Assembly: GCF_003286085.1 (NCBI RefSeq)
Contig: NW_020825331.1
Span: 1,798,001-1,862,000 of the forward strand
Length of the DNA: 64,000 bases
Reading direction: 5' to 3'
Source: Drosophila persimilis
Lineage: Eukaryota > Arthropoda > Insecta > Diptera > Drosophilidae
In this document: in pieces, positions 24,001 to 37,342 of the stretch
Position numbering within the stretch: the stretch's first letter is position 1
Layout of the letters: every line of letters starts with the position of its first letter
Translations under genes and position numbers: made by a program
The notes under the pieces: generated by a model
What the model was told of the DNA's origin: nothing
What the model saw: only the letters and a program-made list of their open reading frames with translations
Database searches by the model: none

Positions 24001-27000
24001 GCGTCGTACAGATGCCCGCCGGCTCGTCCGTCGAGTACTTGCGCCTCCGTCCGTACGCATTCCGGCTGCCCACCAGATACGAGCACTCGAACGAGGAGTT
24101 GATCTTCGCAATGTTCTCCATGCCTGGACTGGGGTAGCCGTTGAAGGCCGAATTGTTGACCACAAAGCTCTCCGAGTCGCAGAGCGACTGGTAGATGCAC
24201 GAGGAGAGGGCCACCGCGAGGTCGCGCAGCACGAAGATCTCGCTGAGGGCGCTCGTCTCGATGCCGGGGAACGGCACCACCTTGATGATGGTCTGCAGCA
24301 TGTCCACCGTCTGCGACTGCAGGTATTTAATGGGATCGGCAATCACCGTCTTGTTGCCTGCCACGCAGGCGCTCAGCAGCGGCAGGGTGGTGGGGAATGG
24401 CAGCGGACTGAGCAGCTGCTGTTGGGTCTTCTCCTGCTGCAGCTCCTGCAGCAGCAGCACCAGCTCCATCCGCACAGAGGCGAGGCCCCCGCCGCTGGCT
24501 CCGTGGAGCGAGCAGTAGCTGAGAAGGGTACGCAGCAGCGTCTCGTTGGCCTTGAGCCAGCGCTTGCGCTTGGCCGCCCGCAGGACCTTGGCCTCGAAGT
24601 CCTGCTTGTCCTGCATGAGGATTTCGTGGAGCGTGGGCCGCTCCGTGCTCGGACAGATGCTGGCATTCATTTCCTTGTCATCCTTGGCATCCGCATCGCC
24701 GCCACTGCCGTCGCTCGCCTGCTGCTGCTCGGAGCTGCAGTAGTTGCACAGCTGCTTGAGGGCCTCCACCTCCCGCTCCAGCCACATGTACAGCTGGTAG
24801 CGCAGCTGGCCGCCATCCACCTCGAAGCCGGTGGCCAGGGTCGAGAGCTCCTCCATGAGGATCTTCAGGCAGGCCACGAACTTTAGCTGCTGCGCCATGA
24901 TGTCCATTTTGTGGCCATCGCCCGTGGATCGTCCCACAGCAGCAGCAGCAGCAGCAACAGCATCTTCCGCTCCCATGGGGGGCTGTGGTGTGGCCATCTC
25001 GGGATCGTCATCATCTATGGGATCGGCATCGTCGTCATCCCATTTGATCTCGAACTTGGCCTCTGCTTCGTTTCCTGCCGCAGGTGCACCCCAATCGAAG
25101 GCATCCGCCGTGGCTGTGGCTGTGGCCGCTCCCCACTGATCCATGATCCCCGAATTGATGAGCTCCTCTTTGTTGATCTGCTGGCTCGTAGCCGCCGCCT
25201 GGCTGCCGGCCATGCTGCTGCCCGATGAGGATGGATCCTCGCTGATCTTCAGCGGCAGTTTGTTGAGCACCTCGAGGGCCAGGGCCGGGCAGCCGCTCTT
25301 GAAATGCCCGTGGGCGGTGGTGAAGTACAGTTGCCGTTCAATGGGCGTGATGGAGTCCTCCAGCTGCAGCTGTTTGTCGCAGGCGGCTCCGCCCGAGCCC
25401 GCTCCCGCGCCGGCTGTCTCGTAGTTGAAGCCCGACAGCACGACATGGGCGATGCGTTTCTCCTGCGCGGACAGCGCAATGTTCTGCCGTATCAGCAGCG
25501 GATGCGTGCGCAGATAGATGTAGAAGTTGAAGACATTCGGGTTGGTGGCCTGCGGCTCGGGCCGGAGGAGATCCTCCTCCCGGTAGCTGCTGTGCAGACT
25601 TCCCACGCCGCCCGTCAAGAGCAGGGTGTTGAGGCTCTCCTGGTACTTCTTCAGGGTCCAGTAGGTCATCGAGCGCAGGAACGGGTCCGGATGGGCGCGC
25701 GGTATGTCGCAACGTCCCGTCTCCGGGTCGGTGCCCAGGATGTGCTCGTGCAGCAGCTTGTGGTAGTAACAGCCCTCGGCATCGCCCTCGTACAGTCGGG
25801 CGATGATGAGCGCCAGCTGAAAGTCCTCCAGCTTGTTCATGCACACCTCGATGGCGTCGTTGAGGGAGTTGGCCAGCAGGAAGAAGGCCACCGCATGCTC
25901 GAACCGCTGCTTCCCCAGCAGCACAAAGGCATTCTTCAGGGCGGCCTTGCGCCAGCGATCCTCGGCGAAATTGTTGCCAAAGAAGGCGGTCATCTTCTCG
26001 TCCCGCATCGACCGGAAGAGGCCCCACACCAGGGACTTCTTCTTCATGGCCAGGTAGTAGATGGCCGCATCCAGGGGGTCCTGCTTCTGCTGGTAGGCGC
26101 ACTTGGCCAGCCGCTCCACGCAACGCCGCAGAGTGTTGATGTTCTTCAGCCAATAGCCCATGCCCAGGTCCCGCAGCGTGGCCCAGCGCAGGTCGCCCTT
26201 CGTGTAGCTGGGTATCAGGTTGAGCAGCTCCTCCTCGCTCTCCGAGTGGTAGGCCCACACAATGTTCGAGGTGCCCACGCCCTGGCGCTGGAACTGGGCC
26301 CGCTGCTGCAGCGGCAGGCAGCGCAGCAGATACGTAAAGTGTTTCATGGCCAAAAGGAAACGCAGACCGCAATCGTCTAGCGATTCCGTGGCTGTGGCGC
26401 CCTCCTTGGGCACGTTTGCGGTGTTCTTGCCCATGTCGGCGGCAAACTTGTCCGAGAAGTCCGTGTTGCAGGTGGCCACCGTATCGGCGAGGGCCAGCAG
26501 ATGCATCTGGTCCAGCGACGAGAGCCCCGGCAGATGTGTGTGCGTGAGCAGGCGCGACAGAAGCTGCCCCTGGCGCGGCCCAAAGTGCGAGATGGACTGC
26601 TTCTCGGGCAGCGAGAGCCGTCGCTCGTGCCGCTTGCCCTGCTCCCCCTCCGACAGCAGCTCGTCGAGATTGTCCTCCGAGTTGTGCATGTCGAAGAGCT
26701 CATCGTAGTCCTTGTCGTTCTCCGCGTTGCTGGCGCCCCCCTGGCCGCCGGGCGTCTCCCTGTCCGCGTTCAGCAGCACCCACAAGGGCAGCGGCGGAAT
26801 CGAGTTGATCTCCGCATAGTCGAGCATCAGTTCCTCGGGGATCTGGGTGGTGCTGCCCCGATGCTCCGCCTGAATGTTGTTGTTGTCCGCCGCATTGTAG
26901 CTGATGCTGAGGGTGCGAGAGCGGGACCAGCTGCGCTGTCGGGCATACCCGTCCTCGTCCTGGGTGGCGCCGTGCTGGTCGCCACTCGAGCCGCCGCTCA

Positions 27001-30000
27001 TGCAGCGCACCAAATGGGCCAGTATGGCCTTGACCCAGCGTATCTTGCCGCAGTTCAGGAGCTCCATCAGCTGCTTGGGATGGTACTGCGGCAGCACCGG
27101 GCAGGCGATCCGCGAGGCCTGGAACAGGCCAAAGTCCGTCAGGTAGTCATCGCTGCCACTGTCCCGATCGTTGGGGGCACTGCCCACGGTTGTGGCCACG
27201 GCGCCGCCTCCGTTCATATTGGCCATGCTGGTGTTACCCAGACGCCGCTTCTTGTCGTGCGACAGCAGCTGCAGATTGGCGGTGCTCACTTTGCTGATCA
27301 GCGGCATGGAGGCCACGTTCTTGAGCCTCAGCTGCGTCGATTCGTTGGCCAGACTTCGCAGGTCCTCGTCGCGCAGGTTGCGCGTGTCGGGCACGTCCTC
27401 GCTGCCGCCGTTCGCACCACCCACCATGTGGGAGGTGTAGTGCGGCTTCCACTGCGAGTACACATGCATTTCCGAGTCCATGGCCACCACCAGAATGCCG
27501 TCGCGCACCCACGATATCTGCATGGGCAGCGGCGGCAGTCCATCCGCCGTTTGTAGATCGATCTGTCGCAGCTTCATCCATCGGATCTCATCCACGAAAT
27601 TGGGCTGTGCCAGAGAGGAGGCCTTCCGCAGGATGGGGCGGTTCACGGAGCGCGACTCCTTCATGGCCTTGATGTTCGCCTGAGCAATGTCCGAGCTGAC
27701 GGGCGTGTACAGCAGGATCTTGCTGCCGACGGCCACTGTCAGGATGTGCGAGCCATCCTCCTTGGACACCCAATCGAGCTGCACCAGATGCTTCTGTGTG
27801 AGCGGACAGGTGTTGCCGTTCTCGGCGATGCTCTTCCTCAACGATTGCAGCGTACTGAAGCTGGGCACGGTCAGGAGCCCCGAGGCGGCCACCGAGGGCT
27901 GGCGATTCACGCTGACGGCCAGCTCTGGTGTGGTCTCGCCACTCCTCGGCGATCGACTGTCGTCGTGGGCCTGGAACGTGTGCAGCACCTGGTTGAGGCG
28001 CTGCTTCTTGGCCAGCAGTCGGCTGTCGTGCAGGTAGCTCAAGTCGATGCCGTGGCCAATGTTGATCCTCGGCAGGTGGACGTTCTTCAGGTGTATGGTG
28101 TCCTCCAGCACCCATTCGCTGCCGCCCGAGCTCTCGCACTCGTAGATGGCCACGCAGAGGTTCACGTACCGCGAATCGGGGTCCCCCTTGTTGGGTCGCG
28201 TGAAGCTCTTGCCGTACTTGTAGGCGCACGCAATGCGCCCGCTGTAGGCGGCACTGATGTTCAGCGGCTGGCCCGGTATCTCAATCGCCGACTGCTGGAT
28301 GCGGCTAAACATTTTCCACTCGGACCAGTGATAGGCATCGCCATTCCCATTCCCATTGCCAGTTTCCTCTGCGGAGGGATTCTCGATGGGTTCGCACTTC
28401 CAAAAACGCGACACCGAGTCCGAGCAGGCCGTCACAATGATGTAGGGGGCAAAGCAGGCCGGATAAATGCTGGAGCTGCTCAAGTGGCCCGCTGCCGGGG
28501 AGGCATGTATCACATCCACGCCCTCGGGTAGCGGCAGCTCCTGAGTGCACACCTTTTTCGTGGTTATTGAGATGTGCGGCGCCTCCACATGCGAGCCAAA
28601 GTGCTCGGCACCCGTGAGGGTCTCTGCCCCCTGGGACATCCGTCGGGGATTCGGGTTCGCATTCGGATTGGGATTGTCCTCGGGCTCTTCCTGGGTGAGG
28701 TTGCTGTCGGGCACATACATGGCCGTCTCGGAGAGGAAGGAGTTCTGCTGCTTGGAGCTGATGACGATCCGCCACATGTGTATGGTGCTGCCCCGCAGCG
28801 TCTTCTCGATGTTTACAATGTAGAAGGGCTCTTCGAAGTCGACATTGCGCTGCAGATCCACAATGGCGTCCATATCCGACTCGAGGAAGGGATTGTAGCG
28901 CGGCTCGTCCACATCCTGGGCGTCCACTGACGCGGTGGTGCGCTGGCCCCCGGTTATCAGCTGGGCCTGAAACACATGCAGAAACTGTGTGTTCTGCCAG
29001 TCGTGTTTGGCATCCGAGATGGCGTCCAGCTGGAGGATGCACCCCGGACGCGCCGTCGACTGCTGGGAGACGACCTTCAGCTTGTCGTGCAGCGCCGATC
29101 GTTGGGCCTTCATTGTGGAGGAGGCATTTGAGATCATCGACGAGAGCGAGTGCGACTTGTGCAGCGTGTTGAGGTTCTCCGAACAGGAGATCTCCGCCAG
29201 CAGGGTCCGGGCATCAATCACCGCCTGATACACGCGCAGATTCTCCCCATCGCTGGCCACAAAGCAGGCGCTGGGGGAATTGCTGTAGCTACCGAGGGTG
29301 GTGCTCGGCAGGAGCGTGGGTATCCAGGCCACATTGCTGAAGGCCGATATCTCGGGGGAGTTGATGCGCGCCAGCTCGCTGACGCCGCCCGAATGGCACA
29401 GTGGACCCACCGAGTCCACGCGCCACAGTATCAACTCCGAACAGAAGCCAGTGGGTGTAAAGACATCCTTGTCGTTGCCGTTGCCGTTCCCGTTCCCATT
29501 CGATGCGGCACCAGCAGATCCTCCTGGACTGGCAACGCCGCCTGTACCGGATCCCATGGTGAAGCCACCGCCACCTCCCCCACTCAGGGGCTGCTCAAAC
29601 GGCGACATCGGGGACTTGGCCTCCGAGTCGGGCAGATTGTGATGCGATGTGGAGACGAGCAACGGCAGCACCGGGTGACAGGTGATGTCATTGACCCGGA
29701 AACGGTGCCCGGAGGCACGGCTCACATGGCCGATGCTTAATACTTGGGTGAATTTCGTTTTGAAGGCGAACGTCAGCTGCCAAAGGTTCAGGGTGCCGTT
29801 CGAGTGCTTCGTGACCATCGAAACGGAAGGGGAGACGTTCAGGGGCAGGCCACTGGTCACCCCGTTGCCACTGGCTCCCGCCGAGTCCTGGGAGCTGCTG
29901 GCAACGCCTCCGCTGGCCGCTGCACTGTCGTCCGTCTCCTGATCCTGTTCCCCATCCTCGTTGTTGTCCTCCTGCTCCTCCTCGTGCTTCTCGAACGCAT

Positions 30001-33000
30001 GCTGGTCGCTCTTCAGCGACGAATCATCCGCCTGGCCGTTCTTGTGGAATTCGTCCTTGCTCCTCACATTGTTGGCGATGTCCCTAAAGGCCAGCGGATG
30101 GCTGCCCGTGTTGAACAGGCTCACCGTGGTGGACATGGACATGGCATCGCCCAGCGGAAAGGCCGACGGAATGCGCGTCGAGAAGGACACCTGCGCCTGC
30201 CGAAACGACCCCGGATAGTAGTCATCCAGCCACTCGATCACCCAGATCAGGTAGCTCCCATCCACGGGATGGATGGCAAACAGCAGATCGGGACTCTGGT
30301 GCCAGTCCCTCAGCAGGCACTCGATCTTGTTGTCCAGCGAATCCACCAGCTGTGTGATCGGATGCTGCTGGTGCTGATGCTGCTCGTTGTTCAGCGAGTT
30401 CTGGGACGTTGTGTTGGACATGGAGTTCAGATGGAGACCCGCTCCAGTCCCGGCCGTATGCTGCGAATACTTGCTGTACTCCTCGCCGCTGTCGTCCACC
30501 GACACGGACTTGGAGGAGCGCAGATACTTCTTGTGCGCATGCGTGCCGTGCGTGCCGCCGGGTGCATCGTCCGGCAGGTCCACTCCGCCGCCTCCAGAGT
30601 GACCGTGATGATGGCCATGTCCGTAATGGCCGTGATGGCCATTCTCCTCGTCGATCACCTTCTTGGTCAGCTCCTGGAGTATTGCCTCTGCCTGGAGTGT
30701 GAAATGCATCTCCTTGTTGTTCAGCCAGTGCAGGATGAAGACGTTCTGGTTGGCCGGGTCCGATGTCTGCATCGATGGCACCAGCGGTATGTCCGTCTCT
30801 GCGTTGATGGAGGCCGCCAGATGGAAGTGCATGCCGGGCGTAACGCCCGAGCCATGAAAGCCATACGAGTGGAAGTCGTGAACGCTGCACGACGACGGCA
30901 GCGACGGTATGGGCCCCAGATAATTGCTGAAGCTAGCCGGCGACGAGCCCATGGCCCCGCCCATTGCTCCAGCGCCCATGTGGGCCGGCGGCAGGATGCC
31001 ACCAGGCCCTCCCGGGGCGGCGTGTGCCCCCGCCTTCATGTGGCGCCGTATGTGAAAGCAGGTCTTCATGTGCTTCAGTCGCTGCATAAACCGATGCTTG
31101 TGCCGGTGCGTCCGGAACTTGGGATTCTGCGAATTCTGCGGATCGAACTGGGTCATATTGACCAGCCCGTCGTCGGGGAGCACCGTCTCGATCCAGATGC
31201 GGCAGATGTTGTCCAGGCAGGAGGTCACCAGCATGTTGGCCACCGATCCCTTGGGCATGTACTTGCTCGTCTTGCGCCACACAATGTTCGAGACGGCCCG
31301 CGGATGGGCAATGTACACGTACGTGAAGTTAAGTTCTCCAATGGCGGCGCTCACGCCACCCGATCCTCCTCCTGCGCCCGCTCCTCCTCCGCTGGCGTTG
31401 CTGCTCAGGTCATCCGTGTGCCGGGTGGTGCCTTTGGCGGGGAAGAGCACCTGCTTGTTCTCGTACCAGATCTTCACCAGACGATCGTTGCGGCCGCAGG
31501 TGGCGAACAGTGTACCATCGGGACTAAATGCCATATGGTAAATGGGTATGGCCGTCTGGCAGGACCAGATGTTCTCCCACGTGGACACATCCTCGGCCTG
31601 GTTCGATTGCTTCACCTCTTTGCTCTCGCCAATCTCGAATTTTACACCTACGAAAATTGAAGGCATTTCGATTCGATTCGATTAGTCTTGCTTTGCTTTG
31701 CTATTCGCTCGACCTACCCGTATGCTCCTCCTCCTGCTGGTGTGTGGGCGATTTGCTCTTCCAGAGCTGTATGTTGGTGCCGCCGGTGAGTAGGCGTGTG
31801 CCCTCCAGATTCCACGAGAGGGTCACCACACTCGAGTGGCTGGTAAAGGAGCCCGTTTGCACCCATCTATAGGATATGCCCGTGGATGAAAGATAACCAA
31901 AAAAAAACTGTTTCAAGGCGGGGTACTTTCTATTTTCGAGTTAATAATATTCAAAGGATAGGTATCCCCTGAAAGTCGAGCTTCCTTGCTCCCAAAAGGC
32001 CCCTCGCGCGGTGGACTAGAGGATTATTTTGTGACCCTTTTTAAAGGGATTCTGATTCGGATACTATGCCAGACTGAGTCTACTCTCGCCTTCAATCGTA
32101 CACAGTCTTCAATTGTCCTTCCATTGACTTCGTCTTGATCTCTGGATCATCTATGTCTCTATTCTAAGGCTTATAATTTCCCGATTTAGATATGAGGCTA
32201 TAATACATTTAAATGCATTGAAACCTGCCTTTTTTCCCCCATTTATGTCTGAATTTGTTTGTTACGAACGTGTCTGTTCGCCTTTGGGTAACTTCTCGTC
32301 TTTAATCGAACGAGTGGCTCTCGTAGCAAAGGCGTATTATCTACTGAAACATTCTAAAAGGCACTCATCAATATTTTATATCGGTTTGATTATGGAGAAA
32401 TTCAAACAGCAAATACAGCTTTCGTTCCTGCATTCTATTCCGTTTTTATTTATAACGAATGTATCTGTTCACTTAGGGGACATTTTCACGGAGGCTTTCA
32501 ACGAATTTGCATTCCATTTTTCCACTCGTTACAGTTTACAATTTATAGAATCTCACCTGTAGTCTAGGAAATGGGTATTATGCTTGCTGGACTCAATCAC
32601 CGGCGTGGGCTCAAAAATGCATATCTTATTCTCGTAGGCAGCCGCTATTTTGCCGGTATCGGTGCTGCAGTCGAGGGCGGATATCTTCACATAGCCATGA
32701 CTGGCGCCCGGTATGATCTGGACACGCTCGAAGGTGCTTGCGAGGATGACTACATTGCAGCCGGCGGCGTAGGCCTGCAAAAAAAGAAAAACCACACACA
32801 TGGAAAAGGAAAGGAAAACAAAAGATCGGTTATATAGTACATATATTTCGTAGTAGCTCGTTATCTTTAAATTTCTATATCATTGTGTGTGGGATGTGAT
32901 AACCGACCACTGCATAAGGGGCGGGCTTATCATCGTCATACGGTTGGGTTTTGGTTGACAAGAGACCAGCCACCACAAGGGTTACCGGGGGGTTTACCTG

Positions 33001-35503
33001 GTACTAGGTTATAGCTACTCCATAGAAATAGTTTGTGTGTGTGTGTGTGTGTGTGGTGTTTGATTTATTTGCCAAGCTGTCGCTGATATGCTCATTATCG
33101 TTTAAAAAACGGAATTCCAACAAATCGGCAAGAGAGCTCTTAAGTCGGAGTTTTCCCCCAAAACTCCTGATTCTATAATTTCAGTAAACCCTCTCTCTCT
33201 GTCGCGCTCTCTTCAATCAGAATGATTCGTATTTATGATGATTCAGTAGCTATTTTATAGTTCCACTGTTCTGGATCTTCATCAGAAATGGTACCTTAAA
33301 ATTTTGCCCTACGAATATTTCTAGATGCGCCTCAGATTCGAAGATGTCCTCTATCGATTAATGGCTACATGTTTTCTACTTTTATGTGTCTTATTCTTGT
33401 CTTGTCTCCTTTACTTGGTTGTCCGTTACTCATGTGCTCTGCTCACGCTGGTAGGACAGCGTGTATGGTACTCGCTCGGAAAGGACTCGAACTCGTAGTA
33501 GCGAGACGAACGGATCTGACGTCGAACGTGACAGGTTTTTTGGATCCTATCGATTACCGATTTTGATCGATTATCTGTCGCCAGCTCCTCTTCTATGCCT
33601 TCCCCCTTTTTCCTTGCTATTCTTTTCTACCTTTTTCTGTGGACTTGTGGCATACTATGGCATACAGGTGGCGCCACTATCATTTGAATATCTTACAAAA
33701 ATTATAAATAAAATAAAACTGAAACTAAAATGATGGCAATACGTGTGTGGGACAGAGAGGCATAGTAATGTCAACATCAGAGGAGGAGGCGAAGCTGATT
33801 ACAGAGAAGAGAATAAATATAATACTCGTAATATGTGTGTAAATAGGTCCCAGGGACAGGCACGCGGCAGATGTTCCGATCATTAGAATGCGCCACAGTT
33901 AATTATGTTTCTGTTTTCCGTCTGGGCAAATATATACACAATATATACATGTCTATATATATATATATATATACATATATATAGCGTCTATGCAGTGCCG
34001 TCCCGTCCCCACCCACAGACATTGGTGGCTCTTCGATATCTGCGTCTAGAACCTATCGAAATGTGATCGTAAAGAGAAACGATAAATTATCACATATCGG
34101 AAAACTTCGGTGATACCCTAGGAAGATGTCAATCGATCCTATGGCACACAGATAGACTTCGCGTAGCGATGGATTTTTCACTGATCGATGCCTTTTTGTC
34201 TGAGATCTGAAATACCTCTTGCCAGGGTATAGAAAAACCCCAAATCACATTTTAAATGCGTGCTCACGACCATACCAATATTTTTTATGGCCGTTTATTA
34301 TTTTTTTTTTCAATTGCTTATTGGAGAAGACGTCACGTCAGACGATTTCCTTAACAGGAGAGAGGGTGCCCAATGCAGGCGGGAGAGAGAGGGAGTTTAA
34401 GGTAAGGTATACCCAGAGATGGCTCTCATGATAGTAGCATATTTTGCATTAGTTTGCGATGAAGAGGGATACCAAAGGCTTATTCCCTGGAAAGTGTGCA
34501 TATGCAACTGGAAGAGGGGGAATGCCCTATGTCGTGGGCGAGCAGAGTGTGTGTGTGTATGTGTGTGTGGGAGGTGGTGAAACGCTGCAAGCTGCAAAAT
34601 TAGGGCATCATCAAAGGCCACCTGACCAATCGAAGGGTACACACACACACACACCAACGAACACACGCGCGCGCACGCATATGTTTACATATATGTATAT
34701 CTACGCATTCGGCTCATTTCTGTGTGTGTGCCAGCACTTGACCTTTAAATGTAATTTATTGCCTGGCAGTGTATGTAAATATGCAGTTTACTTTTATTTC
34801 AATCGACAAACATTTGGCAAAAATATTGATGTTTTACTCTCCCTGTCTCTCGCTCTCTCTTTCTCTCTCTGTGCTGCTGCTGTTTTTTTTTTTTGTCAAC
34901 TCAAGCAATTTACGCGCATTGGGACAGACACACACACACTCTGGAACACACACACGAATAGCCAATCGCACACAATTTGTTGTTTTTATCGAATTTACAC
35001 ACAGAAAATATTCTCTATCTCATCATTTGCATTTGATTTAATTGACCACCAAGTGTGGCAAAATATACATTCATATAGTATACTGTACATATATAACCAA
35101 TAAAACAGCATTAATATTTCATTGGCACTGGTACATATGTGCCTGTGTGTGCATCAGGCATGTACATATATGTAAATAACAAACATTAAGGGGGGACGGG
35201 ACATGCTCATGTGGCGACCAAGGGGTTCGGTGTCTCGGGCATTCATTCCAATTGGAAATTGCAAATATGTCAAACGCGTTAGGGGCAAAAATGGGCGAGT
35301 GTTCAATTGTATGCCTGTGTGTGTGTGCATGAAATTGTTGTACAATGGAAAGATGATGCGTGATAAATAGAACGGTTACTGGTGAGAGGGGGGACACTTG
35401 GACTATTCTCTCTTACTGTAAATGGTATGCCTTCCACGGAGCCAATGGCGAAGCACCGGTCACCTGCATTGCAGGCACCGCTCAATATCTGATGACAATT
35501 CAT
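21033..35503 (-). CDS. Rbcn-3A: Rabconnectin-3A / DmX-like WD40 protein
   Basis: Fourteen coding exons (35503-35417, 32774-32557, 31866-31718, 31647-23473, 23407-23183, 23105-22743, 22675-22411, 22343-22259, 22190-21921, 21859-21790, 21723-21649, 21587-21454, 21382-21299, 21233-21033) give 3466 residues, close to D. melanogaster DmX. The start exon encodes [17 protein letters not shown], matching the DMXL1/2 N-terminus. WD repeats occupy the N-terminal part (for example LVKIWYE) and the C-terminus (about 3190-3455, with VQIWEW, INIWDT, IKIWDM). A helical Rav1-C-like region lies around 1900-2150 in the giant exon. Rabconnectin-3A and -3B form the RAVE-like complex that assembles V-ATPase on endosomes and synaptic vesicles; in flies it affects Notch trafficking. 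One exon of 8175 bp carries 2725 codons. Identity is firm. Confidence 0.97.
32786..35416 (-). other. Rbcn-3A: Large intron 1 of Rbcn-3A
   Basis: This 2.6-kb interval between the start exon and exon 2 holds no gene I can support. It contains GT/CA microsatellites (33031-33053, 34541-34568, 34639-34655), a TA run (33957-33972) and a C/T-rich tract (34840-34870). Confidence 0.6.
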
Positions 35504-35639
35504 AATTCTTTACAATTGATTATCACATCACAGCGCACGAATTGTAGTGTTGTTGGTTCTTTGGTTTTTTGGTTTCTAGCCCGATTTTTTTTCTTGCTTG
35601 TAACAAACGACAACAAAGTGACATTACATAAAAATAAGT

Positions 35640-36188
35640 AGGGTTGTCAAAAATATATCAAAATATCAATATATCGATATATTTTTCAAAATCAAATATA
35701 TTTATATCGTGATATTTTTGGCAAAAACATCAATATATTGAGTGGCATTCCCAAACAAAATCGAAGACGAATAAGAAGTAACATAATTTATTTTCCAAAT
35801 GGAAAGTATTAAGGTTATCTCAAAGATTCAATTTTGGAAATTAAATTCATATTGTTCAAATATCAAATATATCGAAAGTAGCGACGTCGATGAAACATCG
35901 ATGTTTTTCAAATTTTCCATACTTTTATTTTATAATATGTAAAAAGAAAATAAATCCTCCAAGCAAATACTTTTAGCTATTTTTATCATTAGATCAAACA
36001 TATTATTATTGTAAATATCCTATTTATAGTGTAAATCTGAAAATATCGATGTTTGAGAAAAAACATCGATGACATCCATGTTAACATCGATGTTTGTCCA
36101 GCTTTAGCTTGCATCCCTAGCTTGAAATTTTGCCAAATAAAAAAATCTGCATTTAAATAGTGTGTTTATTAAGTAAAATTGTACTAAA
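35640..36188. promoter_or_regulatory. Bidirectional promoter between Rbcn-3A and Spx
   Basis: The two genes are head to head with 685 bp between their start codons. The spacer is AT-rich. It carries TATCGATA (35672-35679, a perfect DRE), the palindrome AAACATCGATGTTT (35893-35906), ATATCGATG (about 36043-36051), AACATCGATGA (36062-36072) and AACATCGATGTT (36083-36094). No TATA box is placed well for either gene. DREF or BEAF-32 binding is the likely reading of the CGATA/ATCGAT cluster. Confidence 0.6.
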
Positions 36189-37342
36189 ATGGCAGCAGGT
36201 CCCATTGCGGAACGTAATCAAGGTGCGTAGATAATTTCGGCTTAGCGGGACTGTTTCTCACAAAGATTTTCACTCATACCCGCAGATGCCACAATTTACG
36301 CCGGTGGTCTGGACGACAAGGTGTCCGAGTCCCTGCTGTGGGAGCTGTTTGTCCAGGCCGGACCCGTAGGTAAGCATTGAGCAGCAATGTGATTAAATCG
36401 GTCATTCTGCAGCTCCAATCGACACTCATTTCAGTAAACGTACACATGCCAAAAGATCGTGTCACACAAATGCATCAGGGCTATGGATTCGTGGAGTTCC
36501 TCAGCGAAGAAGATGCCGACTATGCAATAAAGATCATGAACATGATTAAGCTTTATGGCAAGCCCATTAGAGTGAACAAGGCGTCGGCGCATCAGAAGAA
36601 CCTGGATGTCGGCGCCAACATCTTCATTGGCAATCTCGATGTGGAAGTGGACGAAAAGCTGCTCTACGACACATTCTCAGCCTTTGGCGTGATCCTGCAG
36701 ACTCCCAAGATAATGCGTGACCCGGAGACGGGGAAGTCCAAGAGTTTCGCCTTCATCAACTTTGCCAGCTTCGAGGCCAGTGACGCCGCCATGGACGCCA
36801 TGAACGGACAGTATCTCTGCAATCGCCCCATTTCCGTCTCTTATGCATTCAAGAAGGACCACAAGGGCGAACGCCACGGCTCTGCGGCCGAGCGTCTGCT
36901 TGCCGCCCAGAATCCCTCTGCCCATGCCGATCGTCCGCATCAGCTGTTCGCCGATGCGCCCGTGCAGAACATGATGACCGGCCAGATGATGCCGGGCCAA
37001 ATGATGCCGCCACCGATGATGGCGCCCCCACCGCCCGTGGTCCCCGTCTCGCAGAACAATATGGGCATGATAGCACCGCCGCCGCCGGTGCCGCAGCCCA
37101 CACCGTTCCCAGCCACAATACCGCCACCACCACTGCCACCGATGGCGGGCGGACAACCACCACTACCTCCGGCAATGGGCATTCCGCCGCCGCCGCGCAT
37201 GATGCAGCCAAACTCGTGGGCCCCGCCGGGCATGCCAGCGCCGCCACCGCGACCTCCGCCAACGAATTGGCGCCCACCACCCGGTGCCTTTGCTCCAGGC
37301 CCCTTCGCCCGGCCCTACCAACCCGATGGCTATCAGTACTAG
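36189..37342 (+). CDS. Spx: Splicing factor 3B subunit 4 (SAP49), spliceosomal protein on the X
   Basis: Three exons (36189-36222, 36286-36369, 36435-37342) give 341 residues. The N-terminus [21 protein letters not shown] is typical of SF3B4. RRM1 (about 14-91) has RNP2 IYAGGL and RNP1 [11 protein letters not shown]2 (about 101-180) has RNP2 IFIGNL and RNP1 KSFAFINF. The C-terminal 130 residues are Pro/Met/Gly-rich (repeated PPP, MMPGQMM), the usual tail of this family. The protein is part of U2 snRNP SF3b, contacts pre-mRNA near the branch point and binds SF3B2. It acts in the nucleus. Human SF3B4 is longer (424) because of a longer proline-rich tail. The ATG sits in AAAATGG, a good fly start context. 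Identity is firm. Confidence 0.97.

Noticed and set aside
23438..24886. 482-codon plus-strand ORF
   Set aside because: Lies wholly antisense to the Rbcn-3A giant exon; composition (Gln/Leu/His/Arg-rich without domains) is the shadow of GC-rich codon use on the real strand.
25304..26380. 358-codon plus-strand ORF and its minus-strand partner 25338-26372
   Set aside because: Both overlap the conserved Rav1-C-like part of Rbcn-3A in wrong frames; shadows.
29744..31660. 638-codon plus-strand ORF
   Set aside because: Also antisense to Rbcn-3A coding sequence; no recognisable domain, while the minus frame matches the DmX family throughout.
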